Assembly (NCBI GenBank): GCA_038240875.1
Contig: JBBRGG010000015.1
Span: 1 to 23,985, forward strand
Direction of reading: 5' to 3'
DNA length: 23,985 nucleotides
From: JBBRGG01 sp038240875
GTDB lineage: Bacteria; Planctomycetota; Phycisphaerae; Phycisphaerales; UBA1924
This document shows, piece by piece, positions 8,484 through 16,156 of this stretch (position 1 is its first letter; each line of letters opens with the position of its first letter). The notes beneath the pieces were generated by a model. It made no database searches. It was not told the origin of the DNA and saw only the letters and a program-made list of their open reading frames with translations. The position numbers and the translations under genes are program-made.

Positions 8484-9653
8484 ATGCTGCTAATTGTTCA
8501 CTGTCGTACGCTCGCGATTGTTGTGTGTGCAGCGTCCACTGTTGCGCTGAACGCAGAGCCTGCTCCAACTCCTGAATCCAACTTGCCCGCGGCTTCACCT
8601 GTAGTTTCGTCTGCAAACGTTCGAATGCAGGCGTCGGGCGCCACATTCCCGCAACCGCTCTACGAAAAGCTAGTCGTGGAATATGAACGCCTGAACCCAA
8701 GCGTTCAGATCAGTTATCAAGGTGGTGGTTCGGGCGCAGGCATCCGCGCAATCTCCGATAAGGTTGTTGCCTTTGCTGCTTCCGACGCGCCACTGACCGC
8801 AAAGCAAATCGAAGGCTTGGGGGGCGTAGACGCCATCATCGAAGTTCCCATGGTTGCTGGCGGCGTAGTTCCCGCGTACAACGTTCCCGGCGTAACCGAA
8901 CCACTGAAGTTCACGGGCGAGCTTCTCGCGGACATCTATATGGGCCGCGTCACCAAGTGGAACGATTCGAAAATTGCTGACATAAATCCTGGCATCACGC
9001 TACCCAATCTCGCCATTACTCCTGTCTATCGCAGCGACGGGAGCGGCACCACCTTCGTCTTTACCAACTACCTCACCACTCTTTCTGAAGACTTCGGCTC
9101 GTCGGTCGGCAGAGGGACGCAAGTCAACTGGCCTATCGGCATCGGCGGTAAGGGCAACCCTGGTGTCGCCGCTGCGGTCCAGAAAACTAAAGGCGCTCTT
9201 GGTTATATGGAAATGAATTTCGCCAAGGCAAACTCCATCGCCTTTGGCTTGGTAAAGAACTCTGCAGGCAACTTTATTCTCGCGACTCCGGATTCGATTA
9301 CCTCTGCTGGCAAAGCTGCGGTCGGCTCATTCAAAGGATCGCGCCTTGTTGCCAACATCTGGAACCAGCCTGGCGACGACGTATACCCAATTGCGGCCTT
9401 TACTTACATCATCATTTACAAGGACCTTCGCAATATCGGATCGCAAAGCGAAGCAAACGCGTTGATTGGGTTTCTCACGTGGGCTTCGCACGCGGGTCAG
9501 AAAATCGCCAAGGAAATGGATTACGCGCCCCTCAGTGAGCCTGTTCGCTTGAAAGTAACAGAAGCACTCAGATCCGCAACGTTTCAAGGTAAGCCTGTCA
9601 ATCTACCAACCGCTGCTCCAGCCCAAACTGCACCGGTGACCTCGGCCAACTGA
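8484..9653 (+). CDS. pstS: Periplasmic phosphate-binding protein PstS
   Basis: This is the substrate-binding protein of the high-affinity phosphate ABC transporter. The 389-aa product starts with a Sec-type signal peptide; cleavage is likely after ALNA at residue 24. It carries the phosphate-binding motifs of the PstS family: SGATFPQPLY (51-60), GGSGAGI (81-87), ASDAP (99-103) and RSDGSGTT (183-190), whose Ser, Thr, Arg and Asp residues hold the phosphate ion in known structures. A Pro-rich linker (residues 25-45) precedes the mature fold. The start is supported by AAGGA 9 nt upstream. It is followed by pstC, pstA and pstB on the same strand. The C-terminus is an Ala/Pro-rich tail. Regulation by phosphate limitation is likely, from the family and the candidate upstream boxes. 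Confidence 0.96.
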   Translation: MLLIVHCRTLAIVVCAASTVALNAEPAPTPESNLPAASPVVSSANVRMQASGATFPQPLYEKLVVEYERLNPSVQISYQGGGSGAGIRAISDKVVAFAASDAPLTAKQIEGLGGVDAIIEVPMVAGGVVPAYNVPGVTEPLKFTGELLADIYMGRVTKWNDSKIADINPGITLPNLAITPVYRSDGSGTTFVFTNYLTTLSEDFGSSVGRGTQVNWPIGIGGKGNPGVAAAVQKTKGALGYMEMNFAKANSIAFGLVKNSAGNFILATPDSITSAGKAAVGSFKGSRLVANIWNQPGDDVYPIAAFTYIIIYKDLRNIGSQSEANALIGFLTWASHAGQKIAKEMDYAPLSEPVRLKVTEALRSATFQGKPVNLPTAAPAQTAPVTSAN

Positions 9654-9656
9654 GCC

Positions 9657-9677
9657 GACGCCTTTGCTGGCGTCTTA
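9657..9677 (+). terminator. Stem-loop just after pstS
   Basis: GACGCC (9657-9662) and GGCGTC (9669-9674) form a 6-bp stem with a 6-nt loop, starting 4 nt after the pstS stop and followed by TTAAT. The U-run is short, so it is probably a partial terminator or an mRNA 3'-end stabiliser. Such elements after a binding-protein gene commonly keep its mRNA more abundant than that of the downstream permease genes. The stem is seen directly; the function is inference. Confidence 0.4.
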
Positions 9678-9770
9678 ATCGATTGCCATAACTTCAACAT
9701 CCAAGCACGCATCAGCGATTGCCACGCATACACCCTTCTCGCACGTTCCTCAAACCGACGCCACCAAACG

Positions 9771-10940
9771 ATGTCACCAAGCGAATCCAATCCGATACCC
9801 ATGACTTCGAAGGGTTCTGGGGAGGCGACGGCACAGTCTGTTGGTGCAATTCAACCGCAACCTCATCAGCGCAATCCTTCGTCGAAGCAACGCCGTAAGG
9901 GTCCATTGAGCGATCAGATTCTTGACTTTGCTGCCCGGGCCTCGGGCGTGGGCATCGTGTTATTGCTCGTCGCGCTCTTGGTCGTGCTTACCAATGCGGC
10001 GTGGCCTTCGATCAAGGCCAATGGCTTTGGATTCTTGACTGGTACAACCTGGCGCGTCAACGAACTCGAGCGCCCGCAGCGCGACTCCGCAGGGAAAATC
10101 GTCTACGACGCGAACGACGAGATGGTGATGATTATCGAACCCGCCGTGTATGGTGCGGCTCCGGTGATCTATGGCACGGTCATCAGTTCAACCATCGCGC
10201 TGGTGCTCGCTGTGCCTCTCTCGCTCGGGGCTGCGCTCTTTCTAGTTCGCATCGCGCCGCGTTGGCGCGTCGCCGCACCCGTGGCGTTTTTCATCGAGTT
10301 TCTCGCGGCGATTCCCAGCCTTGCTTATGGCGTGTGGGGAATCTTTGTTCTCGTGCCCTTCATGGGAAAGGTAGTTGGCCCTGCCGCCAAAGCCTCCCTC
10401 GGAGAGATCCCGCTCTTTGATTGGCTCTTCTTTCGCACGCTCAACGTTGGCGGGCAGAACACTCGTTACGAAATCACGATCAATGGCTGGAACATGCTTA
10501 CCGGGGCAACTGTTCTCGCGATCATGATCCTGCCCATCATCACGGCGATCAGCCGCGACGTGCTTCGCGCGGTGCCTCGACAACAAATCGAAGCCACGCT
10601 CGCGCTAGGCGCAACATGGTGGCAAAGCTCATGGATGATGTTGCGGTATGCGCGGGCTGGGCTGTTTGGCGCGATCATTCTTGGACTTGCCCGAGCGGCG
10701 GGCGAAACTATGGCTGTCACGATGGTCATTGGAAATAAAAACCAGATCGTCGCTTCCTTCTTTGAGCCCGCGCAGACTATGGCGAGCTTACTCGCGACCG
10801 AGTTCGCCGAGGCCAAGCCAGATCAGCGCTCGTCGCTCCTCCACGTTGCACTCGTGCTCCTCATCATTTCACTGGGCATCAATATCTTGGCGCGCTGGCT
10901 TGTCGTCGGCTCGGCTTCCAAGGGATCCGCAGGGCATTAA
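9771..10940 (+). CDS. pstC: Phosphate ABC transporter permease PstC
   Basis: PstC pairs with PstA to form the membrane channel of the phosphate importer. The 389-aa protein has a disordered N-terminus of about 50 residues, then about six membrane segments (near residues 56-76, 137-159, 168-198, 243-261, 297-322 and 356-379). The EAA loop that contacts the PstB ATPase is visible as EATLALGATWWQSSW (274-288), followed by ARAAGETMAVTMVIGN, typical of PstC. A large soluble loop (about 90-130) between the first two segments is longer than in E. coli PstC (319 aa). No clear Shine-Dalgarno precedes the ATG; the internal ATG at 9801 is an alternative start. It lies 117 bp after pstS and 10 bp before pstA. 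Confidence 0.95.
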   Translation: MSPSESNPIPMTSKGSGEATAQSVGAIQPQPHQRNPSSKQRRKGPLSDQILDFAARASGVGIVLLLVALLVVLTNAAWPSIKANGFGFLTGTTWRVNELERPQRDSAGKIVYDANDEMVMIIEPAVYGAAPVIYGTVISSTIALVLAVPLSLGAALFLVRIAPRWRVAAPVAFFIEFLAAIPSLAYGVWGIFVLVPFMGKVVGPAAKASLGEIPLFDWLFFRTLNVGGQNTRYEITINGWNMLTGATVLAIMILPIITAISRDVLRAVPRQQIEATLALGATWWQSSWMMLRYARAGLFGAIILGLARAAGETMAVTMVIGNKNQIVASFFEPAQTMASLLATEFAEAKPDQRSSLLHVALVLLIISLGINILARWLVVGSASKGSAGH

Positions 10941-10950
10941 CACCGAACTC

Positions 10951-11829
10951 ATGATCATCACGACCGCACTCATCCACCGCACGCCTTACCAGCGATTTAC
11001 TCGCGCGACTAGCGCGGTGATGGCGTGCATCTGCGTCGCGTTTGCCGCAATGATCCTCGCGATTCTCGCGATGGTTGTAGTTTATCTCTTTACACGCGGG
11101 TTTAACGCCGTCTCCCTCGACTTCTTTACCAAACTTCCTACGGGCGACCAGACCAACCCCGGTGGCATGCTCAACGGGCTTGTCGGCACTGGTGTCTTGA
11201 TCGCGCTGGCTTCGGCGTTTGGCATTCCCTTTGGCGTGCTTGCGGGAATTTATCTATCTGAGTATCCGGATGATCGCTGGTTTACCGGCCCGGTACGGTT
11301 TATTTGCGACGTGCTCGCGGGCGTGCCTTCGATTGTTGTGGGGATTCTGGGGTATGAGCTTTTGGTTGTGCCACTGGGCGGATACAGCGGCTGGGCCGGT
11401 GCGGGCGCGCTCGCGTTTATCATGATCCCGATTGTCGCGCGGACGACCGAAGAAATGCTCCGGCTGGTTCCTCGCGCCTACCGCGAAGGTTCACTGGCAC
11501 TTGGCGCAACCAAGGCGCAAACTATTTTCCGCGTTGTTCTTCCGTCGGCTACAGGCAGCGTCATCACGGGCATCTTGCTCGCCCTTGCTCGCATCGCCGG
11601 CGAGACGGCGCCTCTGCTCTTCACTGCTGGGTATAGCCGCCTCTTGACGACCAATCCAAACGAGCCCTTCCCCTCGCTTACAATCCAGATCTACCAAGCT
11701 TCGCAGAATGCTTCGCCCGCGCAGCAGAATCTTGCCTGGGCGGGCATGCTCGTGCTCGTTACCTGCTTCCTGATCTTGAGTGCGGCGATCCGCTTTGTTG
11801 CATCTCGGAGCATCCGAACCCCATCCTGA
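10951..11829 (+). CDS. pstA: Phosphate ABC transporter permease PstA
   Basis: This is the second permease subunit of the phosphate importer. I place the start at the ATG at 10951, 10 nt after the pstC stop, giving 292 aa; the open frame extends much further upstream, but that part overlaps the pstC membrane core and is not PstA-like. The protein has six membrane segments: the first at about 23-47, the second through LIALASAFGIPFGVLAGI, and the last at about 262-283. The EAA loop is REGSLALGATKAQTIF (178-193), followed by ARIAGETAPLLFTAG, a standard PstA feature. PGGMLNGLVGT before the second segment is also typical. Length is normal for the family (about 290 aa). Confidence 0.95.
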   Translation: MIITTALIHRTPYQRFTRATSAVMACICVAFAAMILAILAMVVVYLFTRGFNAVSLDFFTKLPTGDQTNPGGMLNGLVGTGVLIALASAFGIPFGVLAGIYLSEYPDDRWFTGPVRFICDVLAGVPSIVVGILGYELLVVPLGGYSGWAGAGALAFIMIPIVARTTEEMLRLVPRAYREGSLALGATKAQTIFRVVLPSATGSVITGILLALARIAGETAPLLFTAGYSRLLTTNPNEPFPSLTIQIYQASQNASPAQQNLAWAGMLVLVTCFLILSAAIRFVASRSIRTPS

Positions 11830-11876
11830 CCTGCGTCACCTCGTTCGTACCAACGCGTGAACCCTACGAGTGCCGC

Positions 11877-12806
11877 ATGACTTCTCTCGATACAAACAAG
11901 GCTTCCATGCCTCCCTCTCAATCAAACCAAGTCTTGCTTCGCCCAATCGATATGACCGAGCGTGCGCCTCAGGCGCGTCGCTATGAAGTGATCGAGGCAA
12001 TCCGTGCAAATCGCGAGCACACGCCATCGATCCACCAGATCGTTGATCCCAAAGACTCGGTCCTTTCCATCCGTGGTTTTTCTCTTTGGTACAGCAAGTC
12101 TCAGGCTTTGCACAAGGTTTCGCTCGAAATCGCCCGTGGCCGCGTGACCGCACTCATCGGCCCTTCTGGTTGCGGCAAGTCCACCCTTCTGCGCAGCGTC
12201 AACCGGCTCAATGACCTCATCGATGGCGTTCGCGTCGATGGGTCTATGAACGTTTCGGGACAAAGCGTCTATGGACCTGGCGTTGATGTCATTGACTTAC
12301 GCAAGCGCGTGGGCATGGTCTTCCAAAAGCCAAATCCATTTCCCACAAGCATCTTTGAGAATGTTGTCTATCGCCTTCGCATCGATGGCGTGCGCTCGCG
12401 ATCTACCTTGCGCGATGCGTGCGAGAGCGCGTTACGAAGCGCGGCCCTGTGGGACGAAGTGAAAGACCGTCTTGATCAATCCGCGATGGGGCTTTCGGGT
12501 GGTCAGCAGCAACGCCTGTGCATCGCGCGGGCAATTGTCGCCGATCCGGCTTTGTTGTTGCTTGATGAGCCTTGCTCGGCTCTTGACCCCATCGCGACGC
12601 TTCGCATCGAGGAACTCATCCGCGAGATCAGCCGTCGCTACACGGTCCTGATCGTGACGCACAACATGCAACAGGCAGCGCGCGTGTCTGATGCCACGGC
12701 ATTCATGTACCTTGGTCGGCTGGTTGAGTATGGCCCGACTCGCGCGATCTTCCAAGTGCCCAAGCTCCCCGAAACCGAGGATTACGTCTCGGGCCGATTC
12801 GGGTAG
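11877..12806 (+). CDS. pstB: Phosphate ABC transporter ATP-binding protein PstB
   Basis: PstB is the ATPase that drives phosphate import through PstC/PstA. All ABC motifs are present: Walker A GPSGCGKST (95-103), Q-loop FQKPNPFPTSIFENV, signature LSGGQQQR, Walker B LLLLDEP, D-loop SALDP and H-loop THNMQQAARVSD. FQKPNPFP and the MQQAARVSD stretch are specific for PstB among ABC ATPases. At 309 aa it is about 50 residues longer than usual; the extra part is a hydrophilic N-terminal extension (about residues 1-58) with several Met codons. Starts at residue 11 or 26 are possible, but neither removes the whole extension. The gene lies 47 bp after pstA. phoU, which often follows pstB, is absent here. 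Confidence 0.96.
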   Translation: MTSLDTNKASMPPSQSNQVLLRPIDMTERAPQARRYEVIEAIRANREHTPSIHQIVDPKDSVLSIRGFSLWYSKSQALHKVSLEIARGRVTALIGPSGCGKSTLLRSVNRLNDLIDGVRVDGSMNVSGQSVYGPGVDVIDLRKRVGMVFQKPNPFPTSIFENVVYRLRIDGVRSRSTLRDACESALRSAALWDEVKDRLDQSAMGLSGGQQQRLCIARAIVADPALLLLDEPCSALDPIATLRIEELIREISRRYTVLIVTHNMQQAARVSDATAFMYLGRLVEYGPTRAIFQVPKLPETEDYVSGRFG

Positions 12807-13001
12807 GTTGTTACGACGCGACTTACCCACAAAGCGTTGTGGCATGGCTGCCAGCCGACTGTGCCGATTTTGTCTCTTTCTGCGTTCCTATAGCGGATTG
12901 GACAGATACCGATACCCATGAGCGACCGATAGTGGTGCCTACAGTCTGGAGTAGGCCTCGAATGTCGCAAGGTAGGCATTTGGTAGGTCCTTTAATGACG
13001 C
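12807..13001 (+). promoter_or_regulatory. sucA upstream region with phased GTAGG repeats
   Basis: This gap of 195 bp lies between pstB and sucA. GTAGG occurs at 12951, 12972 and 12983, with spacings of 21 and 11 bp, about two and one helical turns. The first two copies are GTAGGC, and TGCCTAC at 12936-12942 is the exact inverse of GTAGGCA at 12972-12978. The last copy ends 14 nt before the sucA ATG. Copies on one face of the helix suggest a protein-binding site controlling sucA. No convincing -35/-10 pair was identified. Confidence 0.35.
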
Positions 13002-15986
13002 ATGGAACTCGACATGAACCCCCCAGCGCAGCAGACCGGGACCAAGGCAATACCCCCTGCGGTGAACGCATTGAGCCCTGAATTTCTCGAAGCCGAATAT
13101 GACCGGTATAAGAAGGACCCGGCATCGATGCCGTCGGATCTTCGTGCATTTTTCCAAGGCTTTGACCTAGCGATGGCGGGGCCGATGGCTGGCTTGAAAT
13201 CAGCCGCTCAAACTCCCGCCTCAGCAACCGCCAATAGCAGTGGTGGCTGTGTAGGCCGCGCGTCGCCATTCCAAAATGCCGTCGCGACATTGATCCAGTG
13301 TTACCGGGATTTGGGCCATCTCGCGGCCAAGCTCGACCCATTTGGCCGTCCTCGTCCTAGGCCTACTTCCCTCGATCTGGCTTCGCACGGTTTATCTGAC
13401 CAAGACCTGTCTCGCGAAGTCGAAACCGACATTGCGTGGCGTTCGCAGTCCATGACGCTCGCGAAGGCAATCGCCGCGATGGAAGCTACTTTTTGTGGCT
13501 CGTTGGGCATCGAGTTCTCACACATCCAAAGCGTGGAACAGCGCCGCTGGTTCCGTGAAAGGCTGGAATCTTCACCTGAAGGTGAACCGATCGAGGCCGC
13601 CGCGAGAATGCGTGCGTTGCAGCTTATGCTGGAAGCGCAGACCTTTGAAGAGTTCCTCGCGAAACGATATCAGAGTGCGAAGCGTTTCAGCCTTGAAGGT
13701 GGCGAGTCGTTGATCCCGCTGCTCGCGGAAGTTGTTGAGACGCTGGGCGCGAAGGGGACTGTTGAAGTCGTGCTCGCGATGGCACACCGTGGTCGGCTGA
13801 ATGTTCTTAAGAACATCATGAATAAGGATATCGAACGCATCATCACCGAGTTTGAAGATGCCAAGTTCAGCGATCACACCAGCGATGGCGACGTCAAGTA
13901 TCACCGTGGCTATTCCGGCGAGCATCCGCTGCCACAAGGCGGCAAGGTCCACCTTTCGCTTCTCAACAACCCAAGCCATCTGGAAGCCGTCAACGCGCTG
14001 GCGATCGGCCGATGCCGCGCGCGTCAAGATCTCGATGGCGATACCGAGCGTACGCGTTGCGTGCCTCTTTTAATTCATGGCGACGCCGCGATTGCCGGGC
14101 AAGGCATAGTCGCCGAGTGCCTCAACATGGCGTACTTAGAGGGGTACACCGTGGGTGGCACGATACACGTTGTCATCAACAATTTGGTCGGCTTCACGAC
14201 TGAACCGTCTGATGGCCGCTCGACGACGTATTGCACCGATGTCGCCAAGATGATCGAAGCCCCCGTGATCCACGTCAATGGCATGGATCCCGACGCGGTG
14301 ATCCGGGCCGCTCGCCTCGCCGCAGATTATCGCCAGACGTTTCATAAGGACGTCTTCATTGATATTGTGTGCTACCGCAAGTACGGTCACAATGAGCAAG
14401 ACGAAGCCGCGTATACGCAGCCGATCTTGACCAAGTTGATCACCGAGGTTGTGCCACCCGCGAAGCAGTATGCCGCTCGGCTGATCGCTGAAGGCATCGT
14501 TACCGATGCCGATATAACTCGCATAGTCGATACAGAGTTTGCAAAACTCGATGTGGCGCAGGTTAACGCCAAGGCCAATCCTGTGTATCCCGTACCGCCG
14601 CCCTTCACGGGCGAATGGGCCGGGTTCACAGGTCAGTACAGCTTTGAATCTCCAGTGACGGCGATCTCTCTCGCGCAGATCAGCAAGATCTGCAAGGCGT
14701 TGGGCACCGTTCCCGAAGGCTTCACCGCGCACAGGAAGCTCAAGGGCTTGCTCGAATCTCGGGCTGCGATCGCCAACGCCAAGAACGACGCGCTAAGCCT
14801 GAGCCATGCCGACGCGGAGTTGCTTTCGTTTGGTTCGCTGTTGTTGGATGGCGTGCCAATACGCGTGAGCGGGCAAGACGTCCGTCGTGGCACGTTCACG
14901 TCGCGCCACGCGGTGCTGTGTGACGAGCAGACTGGCGAGCGGACCACGCCTTTGAACGCGATTGCCCCAGGCAAGCAAGCCAACTTGATGGTGTGGGATA
15001 GCCCATTGTCCGAATATGCGGTGATGGGCTTTGACTACGGGTATAGCCGAGGTGCCCCGCGCTCGCTCGTGCTCTGGGAAGCTCAGTTTGGCGACTTTGT
15101 TAACGGCGCCCAGATCATCCTCGATCAGTTCCTTGCATCGTCCGAGTCCAAGTGGGATCGGTGGGCGGGACTGGTACTTTTACTGCCACATGGCTACGAA
15201 GGCCAAGGACCCGAGCATTCCTCGGCACGGCTTGAACGCTTCTTGCAATTGTGCGCCCAAGACAACATGGAAGTCTGCTATCCGACCACGGGCGGGCAGG
15301 TTTTCCACATGTTGCGTCGCCAGACGCTGCGGAACTTCCGCAAGCCATTGATCGTGATGACGCCAAAAAAATTCTTGCGCGAACTCACCGGCACGCTCGA
15401 CGAAGTGACCAAGGGCAGCTTCCAGCACGTACTTGATGATCCAGCGTTTGTTTCGGGCAAGCTCGCTCGCAAGGTGTGCTCAACGGTGATTTATTGTTCG
15501 GGTAAGATCTTTCACGAGATGAACGTGCGGCGTGAGCAAATCGCTCGAACCGACACCGCGGTGATCCGCATCGAACAGTTGTACCCGTTGAACGTTGAGA
15601 AGCTCAGGGCAATCGACGCGCAATATCCCGCGAGCGCTCGCCGTGTGTGGGTGCAGGAAGAGCCGAGGAATCAAGGCGCGTATATCTTCATCAGCGATAT
15701 GTTCCGGACCAAGTTGGCAATCGATCTAGGGTATATCGGGAGATCCGCCGCGGCGTCGCCCGCGGTGGGCTCACTCAATGTGCACAAGGCCAAGCAGGAG
15801 CAGATCCTGACTGAGGCGTTGCCCCCCACGGGCACGCAAGCTCCACTTAACGAAGCCAAGCCCGCGCCCGGAGCAGCTCCGAAGGATGCGGGCACGAGGG
15901 ACACTGCCAACAAGGATTCTGGTGCTACGAATTCAAGTAGTAAAGACACAGGATCAAAGGGTCGCACGCCTTCGCGCGCTCAATGA
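13002..15986 (+). CDS. sucA: 2-oxoglutarate dehydrogenase E1 component (SucA)
   Basis: E1 is the thiamine-diphosphate enzyme that decarboxylates 2-oxoglutarate and passes the succinyl group to the lipoyl arm of E2 in the TCA cycle. The 994-aa protein has the N-terminal E2-binding helix (FLEAEYDRYKKDPASM, about 29-44), AMAHRGRLNVL (His262), KYHRGYSGEH, SLLNNPSHLEAVNALAIG, the cofactor/Mg region HGDAAIAGQGIVAECLNMAY, and RKYGHNEQDEAAYTQP. The C-terminal transketolase half is complete (GYEGQGPEHSSARLERFLQL and others). The usual NNQ of the NNQ.GFTT motif is NNL here (Leu395). The last 45 or so residues form a hydrophilic tail with repeated KD(A/S/T)G, not part of the fold. E. coli SucA is 933 aa. 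The ATG at 13014 is an alternative start. sucB follows after 170 bp. Confidence 0.96.
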   Translation: MELDMNPPAQQTGTKAIPPAVNALSPEFLEAEYDRYKKDPASMPSDLRAFFQGFDLAMAGPMAGLKSAAQTPASATANSSGGCVGRASPFQNAVATLIQCYRDLGHLAAKLDPFGRPRPRPTSLDLASHGLSDQDLSREVETDIAWRSQSMTLAKAIAAMEATFCGSLGIEFSHIQSVEQRRWFRERLESSPEGEPIEAAARMRALQLMLEAQTFEEFLAKRYQSAKRFSLEGGESLIPLLAEVVETLGAKGTVEVVLAMAHRGRLNVLKNIMNKDIERIITEFEDAKFSDHTSDGDVKYHRGYSGEHPLPQGGKVHLSLLNNPSHLEAVNALAIGRCRARQDLDGDTERTRCVPLLIHGDAAIAGQGIVAECLNMAYLEGYTVGGTIHVVINNLVGFTTEPSDGRSTTYCTDVAKMIEAPVIHVNGMDPDAVIRAARLAADYRQTFHKDVFIDIVCYRKYGHNEQDEAAYTQPILTKLITEVVPPAKQYAARLIAEGIVTDADITRIVDTEFAKLDVAQVNAKANPVYPVPPPFTGEWAGFTGQYSFESPVTAISLAQISKICKALGTVPEGFTAHRKLKGLLESRAAIANAKNDALSLSHADAELLSFGSLLLDGVPIRVSGQDVRRGTFTSRHAVLCDEQTGERTTPLNAIAPGKQANLMVWDSPLSEYAVMGFDYGYSRGAPRSLVLWEAQFGDFVNGAQIILDQFLASSESKWDRWAGLVLLLPHGYEGQGPEHSSARLERFLQLCAQDNMEVCYPTTGGQVFHMLRRQTLRNFRKPLIVMTPKKFLRELTGTLDEVTKGSFQHVLDDPAFVSGKLARKVCSTVIYCSGKIFHEMNVRREQIARTDTAVIRIEQLYPLNVEKLRAIDAQYPASARRVWVQEEPRNQGAYIFISDMFRTKLAIDLGYIGRSAAASPAVGSLNVHKAKQEQILTEALPPTGTQAPLNEAKPAPGAAPKDAGTRDTANKDSGATNSSSKDTGSKGRTPSRAQ

Positions 15987-16030
15987 TGTCTGTGCCGATA
16001 TGGCATGAGCTAATAACGTTTGATTCTGCT

Positions 16031-16070
16031 CTGCTTGAGTCTTGTTCAGTCTGAATCAGTCGTGTTTAGT
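16031..16070 (+). repeat. Four 10-bp imperfect direct repeats between sucA and sucB
   Basis: Four adjacent decamers, ctgcttgagt, cttgttcagt, ctgaatcagt and cgtgtttagt, share the ending AGT and a C start, with consensus roughly CTNNTTCAGT. Ten bp is close to one helical turn, so the repeats face the same side. They lie about 85 bp before the sucB start in an AT-richer gap (15987-16156). They could be an operator for a separate sucB promoter or a chance run; the periodicity is seen directly. Confidence 0.4.
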
Positions 16071-16156
16071 GTGATAGAACTAGTTCAGCGTCGTTCACGA
16101 GTCCGCGTATTTCAAGCATACAAGCATCGAAACCGCATCAAGAGGAAGCTCGCCCA

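Noticed and set aside
10648..11829. Longer version of pstA starting at 10648
   Set aside because: The first 101 codons overlap the conserved PstC core in another frame and give a translation unlike any permease; the ATG at 10951 fits the PstA family length.
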